Below, in pieces: positions 53,084 to 64,000 of a stretch of 64,000 nt of DNA. This DNA comes from Nissolia schottii. Lineage: Eukaryota > Streptophyta > Magnoliopsida > Fabales > Fabaceae. The translations under genes were made by a program, and so were the position numbers. The notes beneath the pieces were generated by a model. It saw only the letters and a program-made list of their open reading frames with translations. It ran no database searches and was not told the DNA's origin. Within the stretch, counting starts at the first letter, position 1, and every line of letters starts with the position of its first letter. The stretch is from contig QANU01013726.1 of NCBI GenBank assembly GCA_003254905.1, positions 239,422-303,421 on the forward strand. Direction: 5' to 3'.

Positions 53084-55610
53084 CTTGGAATTGGAGCCAA
53101 CAACTAACAGTATGAATTCATCAACTAGCTAGAGCCCAATTAAGATACCAATAAGCCTGAAGAAAGAGTAGTTCTGCTTCAATTAAGCAAGCAGAGCAAA
53201 CATAATGCAAAGATCCATAACAAAATGAATAAGTGCATATCGGTTAATCTCAGGAGCCAACAAATTGTCATTCTACAATGTATACATGCATCTTGTATTA
53301 CATAAATAAGGATCTAACTGGACGCAGTTCTATCTCTTACCCTCTAATCTCACACCCATTTTCTTGAACACACCTTCTACATCCCGCTGGGTTCCCAGAA
53401 GGCATGAGGTGAGGTCAGTGGGACAGCAATCATCTTCAGCACTACAGCTTCTAGGATGAAAACTAACCTAATAATAGATAAGCACATCTAATACAAACTT
53501 ATGAACTTCTTCTATGCATAGAGTTGACTCTGATAAATTATTAAATGCCTAACCAGCCCCGCCTCAAATGACAACCATGTCATGAAGAAATTTAGAATAC
53601 TTATCACTCATTAGGGAAAAAAAAACACATACTAAATTTAATGGCAAAGTTTTAGGACTTTGGAGGGTGGACGTTGATCGCAAAAGTTTTAAAATATCAC
53701 TATAACATCACCTGCATACACCTAGTCTTAATAGTACTCCCAGAGAAACTGTATATCAGAGTAAAGCAATAGACATGAGGATTAATACACATGATAAAAG
53801 GATCCGATAACACCTTAAAGTATGGAATGTTATCTTACTAATACATAAAGTTACAGGATTATACATGTTTAAAGGAACTTTACAGGAAGCACTATATTTT
53901 TAATAGAAACGAAGAGATTCATTGTCCATATTCATATTTCATACAAATGCCACCATTTGTGCATCCTAACAAATACAAGTACATGTAAAGAGTACGTTAT
54001 GTAGCTTATGTACTCACTACACTTGAATTCAATGGTGCACAAATTGAATCACAAGTTAGCATTTTACTCAATGCAATCAACAGCACCTGTTAATATGTTT
54101 AGCTAGTATTAGATTGAATATTAATACACAAACACTTAATCCATGAAAATTTCTCCCCCATTTTTACTCCCATACCAAACTCACAATAAGTGTTTAGATT
54201 AAATGCCCAACCTTCTACATAATTCTTGTGTAAACTAAATAAGGGATTCACTTTGCTGTTGAGTATGAATATTCGATAATTTTCCTGTCAAATTACCAAA
54301 TATATATATAAAGAGAATGATATCCAGCATTAAAGCAGGAAAAGTCTCCAGACTCTTGTTAAGACTGGTGATCATAAGAAATATGGGAATAAGGGTTAGG
54401 AAGAAATGAGGGAAGAACACAACAATACTAAGAATCTCAACAGTCCATGCTTTGTGTTGTATGATTAGTGTCAAGATAAGAGGACGAAAAGGTTGAATCG
54501 AGAAGGAAATTAGACATGGATTGATAAGCAACAAAGGCTATAATAAATCTAAAGGTATTGACTATTAATCAATCAAGAATGCAAATTGAGGGGGAAGTGG
54601 TACTTTTCTGGCCTCCCTATACAAACAGTATACCTCCACCCTGGTCCAATATCCAATTTTCAACAACACTGCATTATTAGTGAAACTACCACATGCTACC
54701 ATACAGCCCAGCTATGCTGCAATATGCAAATCTTCCTCGCAAAACAATGATCAAGTATATTCAACTAAGACTATAACTGTGTTTCTTTCCGCCTGCAGCC
54801 CAGGGTATCACCAAGTAAGTGTTTGGTTTTCCATTGCCATTGAAAAAGTATAAACCATGCTTTCATTGGTGCAAAGGTGAGCTTCAACTCATTTCAGCAT
54901 GTTCAGCAAAATCACAAAATCACAGAGAGTATATTTTGAACATAGTTGTAAGTCTCAGTTCTCAAACTATGGTTTGGAAATAGTGAAATAGAAACTTGCT
55001 TCTACATTAAACCAAGTCATAGTTCAATTTTTTTTTTGTGAACTGTAAACACTTAATTATGCATTCACATTACAAGTATGCAAACAAACCAAGCCAATAG
55101 ATACACATCTCACAACCAAAAATAAACTCAGATTGCACTCAGATAGCCAAAAAATTTGAAAACAGAGTTCACAATTCGAATTTCCATTCCTTCCATGTAA
55201 ACACAATCAAACAAAAATTAACCACCCAAACGCAATGCCAGAAACATAAACAGACACAGAATTCCTAACCGAATAAGCGGTTGTAAACAACAAGAAGAAT
55301 ATTAGAGGAATAAAGAATAAGGTACCTCGAGGCACGACTCCGTTTGATTCCACCAGTTACTGACAAAAAAAAAAAAAGCTAATGGGTCTGTGTGGTTGCG
55401 CGAAGTCAACTGAAATATTGGTGGAGAAAACACGAGATTCGGAGGTGGTAACAGGTGAGGTTTGATAATCGTGAAGGGGAAAAAGGGGAAGCGAAACTGC
55501 GTAAATTGCAAACCCTAAGAAAATGGAGGAAAGGGGTTTGGGGAAGAAGAAGAAGAAAGAAGAGCGCTAAAGCAATGTGCGCTGCTCTCACAACATAGCT
55601 GGCAGTGGCA
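53084..55610 (-). promoter_or_regulatory. Probable 5' UTR, its intron and promoter of the SnRK1 beta-3 gene
   Basis: On the minus strand a CT-rich leader with CTTTCTTCTTCTTCTTC (about 55560) precedes CTCGAG and the donor GTACCT at 55322. An acceptor-like TTAG lies near 53108, 25 bp before the start codon. No other gene is recognisable in the 2.2 kb between. Inferred from splice consensus only. Confidence 0.4.
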
Positions 55611-56740
55611 CTCGTGTCTTCCGCTCCTTCTCTACTTTAAAACGCATCGTTTCATTCGGTTTTCATTTCTTCTTTTTCTTTTAAAAAAGCTACGATTTAA
55701 ATAACGAAATTAATTTTGTGGTTATTGTAAGGTATTCCTTTCATGCACATGTTTTTATAAGAGTATTGATACTTCTTTATATTTTAACAATCATGATTTA
55801 CATCTAAATTTAAAATAATAAATATTTAGAGTTAATGAGACACGTAACTAATTATTAGCTATAAATAATTATAAAATACCGATATCCTTAAATTTAATGG
55901 GAGTATTAGAGTAATCCACTTATTGTAAATACTTTTTTTTACTCATTCAATCATATTTATCAACTTTTTTAGGGTAATAATTGGAAGAGTCAAGTAACTA
56001 TATTAATGTAACAGTGCATTATTATTTTTAGGTTAATTTTCATAGAATATATATAAAATATGGGAATAAAAAAGGAATACATATTTTGGGTAATGTACAT
56101 ATTAACTGGGTAGGTAGAAGAAATCGAAACCATAACCTAGGCCCAAAACTCTTGTTTTTGGGTCTCCAGTTAACTCCAAACTGCGAAGCCCAAATAATGA
56201 CCCATAAAAAGCTGTGAATTGTTTGGGCAAGCTTTGACCAAAAAAATATCTGACCATCGACCAAAATTTGCTTCCTTTTTTTCGTTTTTCCACTCATTTT
56301 CTTTTTGTTTTCCCCCTTCATGTGTGAGAATACATCTTCTCCTATGAAAGTCACGATTTAGTATTAAAAAGTTTAGATAATACGTAAAATTTTATGTTCA
56401 AATTTTGTTATGATTAATGTAATTTTTAAAGTAAAAAATAAAATAAAGATCTTACTCCTATAAAAATGACACTATTTAGTCATATTTATGTATAATTTTA
56501 TAATTGATTTAAAAAGGGGGCATGGCCTGAAGCCCACAACAAAATCAAATAATCATATATTGAGTAACATTTTCAATTGAAAATAAAGAAAACAAGAGGG
56601 CATAAGTTAGTTGATTGGTTTTAGGATGATTTACTAAAATGTCTCTGTTATTCAAACAAATTACCAAAATGCCCATGTTTCCAAACATATTACAGGAATA
56701 CACATATTTTGGCCAGTGTGGCACTCGTGGCCACGTGACG
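55611..56740. other. AT-rich spacer
   Basis: Left part is the likely promoter of the SnRK1 beta-3 gene. Nothing coding is recognisable. From about 56640 the text changes into the composite element described next. Confidence 0.4.
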
Positions 56741-56751
56741 AGGCCATGTCA

Positions 56752-56890
56752 GATTCGCCAACACGGCTAGCGAATCCACGTAGGATTCGCCAACTCTGCT
56801 TCAAACTCGCCAATGTGGATGCCACATTAGCTAAAGATTCACTAACCAGTTTGGCGAATTCTGTACAAATTTGTCAACCGGTTTGGCAAA
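56752..56890. repeat. Palindromic GATTCGCC / GGCGAATC cluster
   Basis: GATTCGCCAACACGGCTAGC-GAATC (56752-56776) is a 25-bp near-palindrome. Related half-sites follow: GGATTCGCCAAC (56783-56794), AACTCGCCAA (about 56814), TTTGGCGAATT (about 56851) and the decayed TTTGTCAACCGGTTTGGCAAATT at 56870-56892. The layout recalls the 33-bp family at 14.4 kb but the sequence differs. It sits at the left edge of the telomere-like/PMD/MuDR block. Confidence 0.6.
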
Positions 56891-56944
56891 TTTTCCCTTG
56901 AGTAAATTTACATTTATACCTCCTTTTATCTTTTATTTACTTGC

Positions 56945-59900
56945 TTACCCTAACCCTAACCCTCGCCATAACTGTAATCCTAATAATCAAACTAAAAACC
57001 TAACCATAAATCATAATCAAACCCTAATTGTAACCCTAAACACTAAAAATACAAACCCTACTCATAACCTTAATATTCAAAACCCTAACCCTACTATTCA
57101 ATCTAAAACCCTAACCTTAAACCCAAAACCCTAAAAAACAAACCCTAATCCTAATCTTTAAAACCCTAGCCCTAACACTAAACATACACATAAACCTAAC
57201 CCTAAATGCAAAATAAAAACCTTAAACCTAAATCCTTAACCCTAATATTCAAACCAAAACCCTAATACTAAACCCTTAATCATAACCTAACTCCTAAACC
57301 CTAAAAAACAAACCCTAACCATAATCTTTAAAACCCTAACTCTACCCACTAAAAATACAAACCCTAACCTTACCATTGATATTTAAAACCATAACCCTAA
57401 TATTCAAACTAAAACCCTAACCTTAACCCTTAATCAAACCTTAACTGTAACCCAAAAACCCTAACCCTAACCCTAATCTTTAAACCCATAATCCTAACAC
57501 TAAACATAAACCTACGCCTAACCCTAAACACTAAAAATACAAATCCTAAACCTAACCTTGATATTCAAAACCCTAACCCTAATATTCAAACCAAAACCAA
57601 AACTCTAAACCCCAATCAAACCTTAACCATAACCCAAAACCCTAAACCTTAAAAAAAACTCTACCCCTAATCTTTAAAACCTTAGTCCTAACACTAAACA
57701 TAAACCTAAACCTAACCCTAAACACTAAAATACAAACCCTATACCTAACCTCAATATTCAAACTCCTAACCTTACTATTCAAACCAAAACCATAACCCTA
57801 AACCCTAATCAAACTTTAATCATAACCTAAAACCCTACACCCTAAAAAACAAGCCCTAGCCCTAATCTTTAAAACCCTAATTCTGCCATACACCTAAGCC
57901 TACACCTAAATCTAAACACTAAAAAATACAAACCCTAACCCTAATATATTTAAACCAAAACACTAACCCTAACCCCTAATCAAACCTTAACTATAACCCC
58001 AAATCCTAAACCCTAAAAATAAACCCTAACCCTAATCTTTAAATCCATAATCCTAACAGTAAACATAAACCAAACCTAACCCTAAACACTAAAAAAATAC
58101 AAAGCCTAAACCTAACCTTGATATTCAAAACCCTAACCCTAATATTCAAACCAAAGCCCTAATCTTAAACCTTAAACCCTAAACCTTAAACCATAATCAA
58201 ACCTTAACCATAACCCAAAATCCTAAACCCTAAAAAACAAGCCCTAGCCCTAATCTTTAAAACCCTAATCCTGCCATACACCTAAGCCTACACCTAAATC
58301 TGAACACTAAAAAATACAAACCCTAACCCTAATATATTTAAACCAAAACACTAACCCTAACCCCTAATCAAACCTTAACTATAACCCCAAATCCTAAACC
58401 CTAAAAATAAACCCTAACCCTAATCTTTAAATCCATAATCCTAACAGTAAACATAAACCAAACCTAACCCTAAACACTAAAAAAATACAAAGCCTAAACC
58501 TAACCTTGATATTCAAAACCCTAACCCTAATATTCAAACCAAAGCCCTAATCTTAAACCTTAAACCCTAAACCTTAAACCATAATCAAACCTTAACCATA
58601 ACCCAAAATCCTAAACCCTAAAAAACAAGCCCTAGCCCTAATCTTTAAAACCCTAATCCTGCCATACACCTAAGCCTACACCTAAATCTGAACACTAAAA
58701 AATACAAACCCTAACCCTAATATATTTAAACCAAAACACTAACCCTAACCCTTAATCAAACCTTAACTATAACCCCAAATCCTAAACCCTAAAAATAAAC
58801 CCTAACCCTAATCTTTAAATCCATAATCCTAACAGTAAACATAAACCAAACCTAACCCTAAACACTAAAAAAATACAAAGCCTAAACCTAACCTTGATAT
58901 TCAAAACCCTAACCCTAATATTCAAACCAAAGCCCTAATCTTAAACCTTAAACCCTAAACCTTAAACCATAATCAAACCTTAACCATAACCCAAAATCCT
59001 AAACCCTAAAAAACAAGCCCTAGCCCTAATCTTTAAAACCCTAATCCTGCCATACACCTAAGCCTACACCTAAATCTGAACACTAAAAAATACAAACCCT
59101 AACCCTAATATATTTAAACCAAAACACTAACCCTAACCCTTAATCAAACCTTAACTATAACCCCAAATCCTAAACCCTAAAAATAAACCCTAACCNAAGC
59201 TTTCTTATCTACTTTTCATTCGCTATCATTTTATCGCTTTATTTTATTTTATTTGTTTTCAAATATAAATTCACAAACTAATCAACCATCTTGTTTAATT
59301 AACGAAACTCAACAACACCTTTATATCATAACTCCCATAGGACGACAACCCTTCCACTGTACTGCAATTGAATCCTTTTGGCCATTTGAAAGAAAAATAG
59401 TGGATAGGAAAAACAAATAGAAAGAAAAAAGCTTTCAACATAAACATAAACCTAAGCCTAAACCTAACCTTGATATTCAAAACCCTAACCCTAATATTTA
59501 AACCAAAACACTAACCCTAAACCCTAATCAAACCTTAACCATAACCCAAAATCCTAAATCCTAAAAACAAACCTTAACCCTAATCTTTAAAACCCTAACC
59601 CTAACTCTACCCTACTTATAAGCCTACATTGAACCCTAAACAATAAAAAATACAAACCTTAACCCTAACATTGATATTCAAAACCCTAACCCTAATATTC
59701 AAACCTAAACACTAAAAATCACAAATCTTAACCCTAACCTTGATATTCAAAACCCTAAACCTAATATTTAAAAACACTATTACTAACCTAAACTTTAACC
59801 CTATTCATAAATATAAACCTAACCCTAACCCTATCCTTAAATGCAAACCCTAACCCTAACCTTAATATTCAAAACCGTAACCATAACCTTAAACATAAAC

Positions 59901-60100
59901 ACTAAAAACTACAAACCCTAACCCTAACATTGAAATTCAAAACCCTAATCCCAATATTTAAAACCCTAACTATAACCATAATCATAACCCTAACTCTAAC
60001 CATAACCTTAACCCTAATAATCAAACCCTAACTGTAACCACAATCTAAACCCTAACCCTAATAATCAAATCACCCTAAAAAATACAAACACTAACCCTAT
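56945..60100. repeat. Degenerate telomere-like (CCCTAAA) array
   Basis: About 3.1 kb dominated by ACCCTAA-type words interspersed with phrases such as CTAATCTTTAAAACC, GATATTCAAAACC, AACACTAAAAATACAAA and CATAACCCAAAA. Plant telomere repeat is CCCTAAA, but here perfect heptamers in tandem are rare and the phrases form a higher-order pattern, so it is not a plain interstitial telomere. Bases about 59196-59440 are a non-repetitive island following the N at 59195. No genuine coding; open frames are Asn/Pro-rich artefacts. Confidence 0.85.
57840..59194. repeat. 388-bp tandem repeat within the telomere-like array
   Basis: The marker AAGCCCTAGCCC recurs at 57851, 58239, 58627 and 59015, and AAATCCATAATCC at 58041, 58429 and 58817, always 388 bp apart. 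About 3.5 copies are nearly identical, differing at only a few bases, in contrast with the diverged flanks. The block ends at the N at 59195, so copy number in the assembly may be wrong. Confidence 0.9.
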
Positions 60101-60559
60101 TTTGGCTTGTTTGTTGCTCTAAGATGATCTTATATGAGTTTTGGCTTAGGATCACTATTTTTATCTTAGGCCTAAACCTTGAGTTTTTGTGTGTTTCCTT
60201 CAACTCCAGGAAGATGATCACCTGATGTGCATAAATGATGATAATGGTGATTTTCTCCTTGCTAATAAGGGATTCTAGGTTGATTAAGGTTTCTAATTAT
60301 GTGATTAAGCGTTAACTAGACTAGTTTAAAAGTTTCTATTAAGACTAGGAGCAAAAATGATAATCTTTTGTCACTTATAATCTTGATTATGATAATAAAT
60401 CCTTATATGATAAAATTTGCACATTTATATAAAATTACATATAATAAAAATGCATAAGTTAAAAGTACGTTACATTAGTTAAAATACATAACTGAATTAA
60501 AGATAACAAAGTTAACAAAGTAAAAAAAAACAAATTAAATTAAACTTAACAAATCCACT
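60101..60559. other. Spacer between telomere-like array and PMD pseudogene
   Basis: No gene recognised. Likely 3' flank of the PMD pseudogene within the composite element. Confidence 0.4.
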
Positions 60560-62745
60560 AATGCTGAGTATCAGAGCATGGCGATCTAGGATGAGGATTA
60601 GACGGTCTAAGATGAGGATCAACTGATGTGCCAGCTTGTGATGGATAAGTATATAGGGACGGGTAAGGATACACTAATTGTGGGTAAGAATGTGGTGGTA
60701 GTGGTGGTGGTGATGGGTAAGGGTAAGGATATGGTGGTGGGTAAGGGTAATTTGGTGGCGGAGGATATGGAGCAACTGATGATTGAGATGGTGGGTTAGC
60801 AGCGTCAACATTAGTTGTGGCAGTGGCCTCATGCGGAGTCCTTTGGTGTCTTGAAAATTCAGATGTTTTAGCATTACAAACTCATCTTTGTCCATCTGCT
60901 AATCCAATTCTTCTTCTACGACGTGTCTTCCAATCACTCTGGTTATCGTCATCAGTGGGCAGTGGAATGTTAGTCATAGAAGGCAGAGCTAACTGAAGTT
61001 GTTCCCTTTAAATTCGGTCATGCTCCTGTAATGCAGATAGGATAGCCTCGACTGATGTTTGTAACTTGTCCATGTTAAATGCAGACTGAGGATCAACAGA
61101 CCAAAGATGTTGTTGCTCCGCAATGTCAGCCTAACAAGTTAAAATACAAATAATTATCATTAATAATACAAAATAAATATTTTTCAAAAAATTATTGACA
61201 TGGAACTTACCACAACTCCTAGAGTCACCGAAGTGCGACCGATCCAATGTTGGGTTATTTTTTTATACCATTGAATGTATTGTGAACATTCAGTAAGAGG
61301 CACACGCAATGGTCTTTGACTAACAATTCGCATTTGACGATCATCCCAGTAGGCAATATATTGCCTATGCACATCTGGCCAATACTGGTCAGTCTTTCCG
61401 GCAAGGGTAATGTTATGCAGGTGATCCGACTGATGTGGCCTCATTAGTATAGGTTGATCCATACCAAATTGATGCATAACTCTGTCAGGTTGGTGCTATT
61501 CAACGATGAAAAAGCATAGTAGATGGACCCCTGCTCGCCTAATGTCTTCCTCTGCCATGCAAAAGTCAGGAAATTCTACCAATATTTATGCAATATATGG
61601 ATGTTATACAATCTAAGAAAAAGTGAACAAAGTTAGTAAGAACATTATAATCGAAAGTGGAATTGTAAAAATACAAATATTTATATAATTATCTCATTTT
61701 TCTTCAATTTATCAAAGAAATGACAATAATATTGAAGAAAATGCAATGGAGAATATGATAAAATTTTATGAGTGTGCCACCTAATTCAAATTTAAATACA
61801 AAACACATTAGTAAATCATCAAATGCACATTGAATGTGCAATTTGAAAAGACACACAAATAAATAAATAATACTTACTTAAATCCCAATGGACGAAAATG
61901 TGCACGATCAGCCAAATATTGATTCCAAGTTGCTCCGTCAACGGGGTCAGCAAGTACAGGGGCAAGACGAGGAAATCTATGCCAAGCCCAATACTAGAGA
62001 ATAGTGCAAGGGCCTCCAATGTCATGGTAATCATAATTAGTAGCCTTGCAAAGCTCCCTATACATAAAAGCTAAGACTGCAGATCCCTAGCTATATGTTC
62101 CAGCATTGGCGAAGTCCTCTAGAAGTGGGAGGAACATAGAATGCACCCATGACCCTGAATGGTCTGGAAACAATGTGCCTCTAATAAAATGAAGCAAGTA
62201 TGCTCGTGCATACTGCTAGACCAAAACATCATCTGCATTGTCATCAGACTCATTGTTAAGTAACTCAGATAGCCATGACAACTGAATGCACAATCTAGAA
62301 TACCTACTCTACACTGGTGGGCGCACACTAAGTAATTCTTCACACCGATTGACCAAGTGATCATCCTGAGTTCAGCCAATCACAGCATGACCATCAATAG
62401 GAAGACCAAAAATAATTATAATGTCCTCCAACGTCATGGTGCACTCCCCAGTAGGCATATGAAAGGTATGTGTCTCAGGACGTCATCTCTCTACCAGTGC
62501 TGTAATCAAATGGTGATCAACAGTGCAATACCCCATATGAACAACCCCTATAAAGCCCGTCTGCTCTAAGTATGGGATGATACAATCTAGAGGGTCTCTA
62601 TGCTTTTCTAAGTGTTTCGTAGTGTATACATGTCTAAAACATAATATCAGACCACTAGCCCCATTCCAAATATGCTGTGACACATGACAGTTTTGTAACT
62701 CTAGAACAGAAGCGTCCTCTGGACCAGGGTTTACATGCTGAGCTA
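60560..62745 (-). pseudogene. Plant mobile domain (PMD, MAIN-LIKE) protein, pseudogene
   Basis: Read on the minus strand: NPGPEDASVLELQ, HISQHIWNG-type start, [20 protein letters not shown], then RAYLLHFIRGTLFPDHSG, GSAVLAFMYRELC, YWAWHRFPRLAPV (to about 61880). After an intron-like gap comes HQPDRVMHQFGMDQPI with DQYWPDVHRQYIAYWD (61184-61510). The end is a Pro/Tyr-rich tail with PYPPPYPYPYPSPPP (60650-60780). This is the PMD of MAIN/MAIL1-like proteins. The frame is broken by at least six stops, for example 62483-62485 in ER-stop-RPETHTF and the one before HQPDRV. Most stand where the family has Trp or Gln. Cellular MAIN/MAIL1 act in the nucleus in silencing and genome stability; PMD genes are also found in MULEs. 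The MuDR transposase just upstream on the same strand supports a transposon origin here. Confidence 0.8.
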
Positions 62746-62989
62746 TATTATACGCTATAATAGATATTAAAAAATTGTGTGTTGATCACTAACATAATCA
62801 AACAAAACAAAATATATTAATAACAAAATAATACATCAAATGTGTTCAAGATAAAATAACACAAACATAACAACAACAAAAATTAAAAAGTCATCACCCA
62901 AAATCATACATAAACACAAATACATGTCCTCTGATAAATGTTCAACCATAACAACAAATAATGTTAAACTAGTTTAACTTGATGGTCCG
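62746..62989. other. Spacer between PMD and MuDR pseudogenes
   Basis: A-rich sequence with repeated ACAAAATA and ACATAACAACAACA words; no coding signal. Confidence 0.4.
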
Positions 62990-64000
62990 CCACCATTATT
63001 CACTAAAGCTTTGCAACGAAGACTATTATGGTCAGTCTGTCTGCACCATGAAATGTTGCATCAGGTCTTTCTCAACCCAATCCATCTCATTTCTAATTGT
63101 GGTTGACTTAGGTCGTCCTTTAATCTCTGCGCAATCTAGGGCCAGGCACTAATGTCAAATCAGGAGGTGGTGGCCACCATGATTCATCCTTGATGGGCTT
63201 CCACAGAGCCTCATAAGCTCGATAAACACTTTCATTTTTATACACATTAAGCACATATTGATAGGGGTCAATCGCCTTGGAAGAACATGTTGCCAATGCA
63301 TGAGAGCAAGGAAAGTGCAATGCTTTAAACATACCACAGTCACACCAACCTTCTTGAAGGTTTAAAGTAAATTTTTTTTACCACTTTCTTCTGTTTAAGG
63401 GTTGAATGCCTCTTCAACAAGAAAGTTAGTTGTCCTCCTATCAAATAAGGTCGCATGGTGGGATCTTACCTTTAAAATGTTAGGCAACCTATGTTCATAG
63501 AAAGTATCATTATATTTTGATTATCCACATAAAGCTTCTTTTTGGCATTAGCTTTTCTCTTCACAAAGTATTCTACCAATTTGAAATAAGTCATCTAAAC
63601 TAGTGCAATTATTGGTAGACGTCTGACCCCCTTTAAAACTCCATTTATACACTTTGATAGGTTGGTTGTCATATGACCAAATCTTTGACACCATCATCAT
63701 ATGCTAAACTCCACTTTTCTTTAGGAATTCCTTTAATCCAATTGGATATTTCTTCTGTTTCAGTGAATTTATCCAACCTCTCATCAAATTTTGATCGACA
63801 AGGTTCACGTCCTACAAAATTATTATCATTGTTACTATCTAACTAAAATGCACAATTATGGATGTTTTAAATGGAAGAAACAAATTCATTACTGATGTGC
63901 TTCAAATAGTTCTTCAAGAACACATTGTGAAACTTGCTGTGAAAATTACTGGCAATATGATTTAGATAGTACACATGATACGTATGAGGTAGTTGCCATC
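62990..64000 (-). pseudogene. MuDR-type transposase C-terminal part, decayed, runs off the window
   Basis: From the window edge inwards on the minus strand: an IASNFHSKFHNVFLKN stretch, FDERLDKFTETEEISNWIKG, PKEKWSLAYDDG, then after a damaged stretch CDCGMFKALHFPCSHALA, the SWIM zinc finger, and YVLNVYKNESVYRAYEALWKPIKD (63120-63360). After a frameshift near 63125 comes KGRPKSTTIRNEMD. These are the usual closing blocks of mudrA-type proteins. Several stops lie between 63400 and 63700. The catalytic DDE domain would be beyond base 64000. It lies about 250 bp upstream of the PMD pseudogene on the same strand. Confidence 0.78.

Noticed and set aside
56871..57134. Asn/Pro-rich open frame in the telomere-like region
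   Set aside because: Translation of degenerate CCCTAAA repeats; the frame is open by base composition.
56945..60100. Reading the telomere-like array as a true chromosome end or a fusion scar
   Set aside because: Perfect tandem CCCTAAA heptamers are rare, coding and transposon sequence continues on both sides, and there is no head-to-head orientation switch.

Overview
The window is nuclear DNA of a flowering plant, most likely a legume. Evidence: spliced genes with plant-type introns and long AT-rich spacers, plant-specific families (SAUR, SnRK1 beta-3 subunit, ABCG half-transporter, NRT2), Stowaway-like MITEs, a CACTA terminus resembling the soybean Tgm family, and MULE, Copia and Helitron remnants. 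The legume call is inference. Single N characters at 9799, 14224, 34887 and 59195 look like contig joins.

Layout. 1-8.3 kb: a decayed Mutator-like element (MULE) with a FAR1-type transposase (minus strand) and a Ulp1/C48-type cysteine protease (plus strand), studded with dozens of short TAAAGTTTGTGC / TAATGTTTGTGC motifs and invaded by a Copia-like LTR. 9.7-10.3 kb: a SAUR gene. 14.2-15.5 kb: an unusual segment with seven palindromes of exactly 33 bp. 18.4-22.8 kb: an intact 11-exon ABCG3-type half transporter, minus strand. 24.2-28.8 kb: a broken Ty1/copia element with both LTRs and a perfect 5-bp target duplication. 28.8-35.3 kb: MITE, a second LTR copy of the first Copia family, a Helitron-like 3' end and AT-rich DNA. 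35.9-40.2 kb: an intact 9-exon CDC48 gene. 41.7-42.0 kb: a small secreted peptide gene. 42.8-47.7 kb: LTR-like repeat, MITEs and a very long (TC)n tract. 48.7-49.4 kb: a collapsed NRT2 nitrate transporter pseudogene. 50.1-51.1 kb: one end of a CACTA element. 52.7-53.1 kb (5' UTR probably to 55.6 kb): SnRK1 beta-3 subunit. 56.7-64 kb: a composite of GATTCGCC palindromes, 3 kb of degenerate telomere-like DNA with a 388-bp tandem repeat, a PMD (MAIN-like) pseudogene and a MuDR transposase pseudogene running off the window.

The intact cellular genes (SAUR, ABCG3-like, CDC48, secreted peptide, SnRK1 beta-3) are unrelated housekeeping or signalling genes in a transposon-rich matrix. The least explained structures are the 33-bp palindrome family (seven copies near 14.4-15.0 kb, a diverged pair near 29.4 kb), the TTTGTGC motif family of the FAR1 MULE, and the palindrome/telomere-like/PMD/MuDR composite at the right end.
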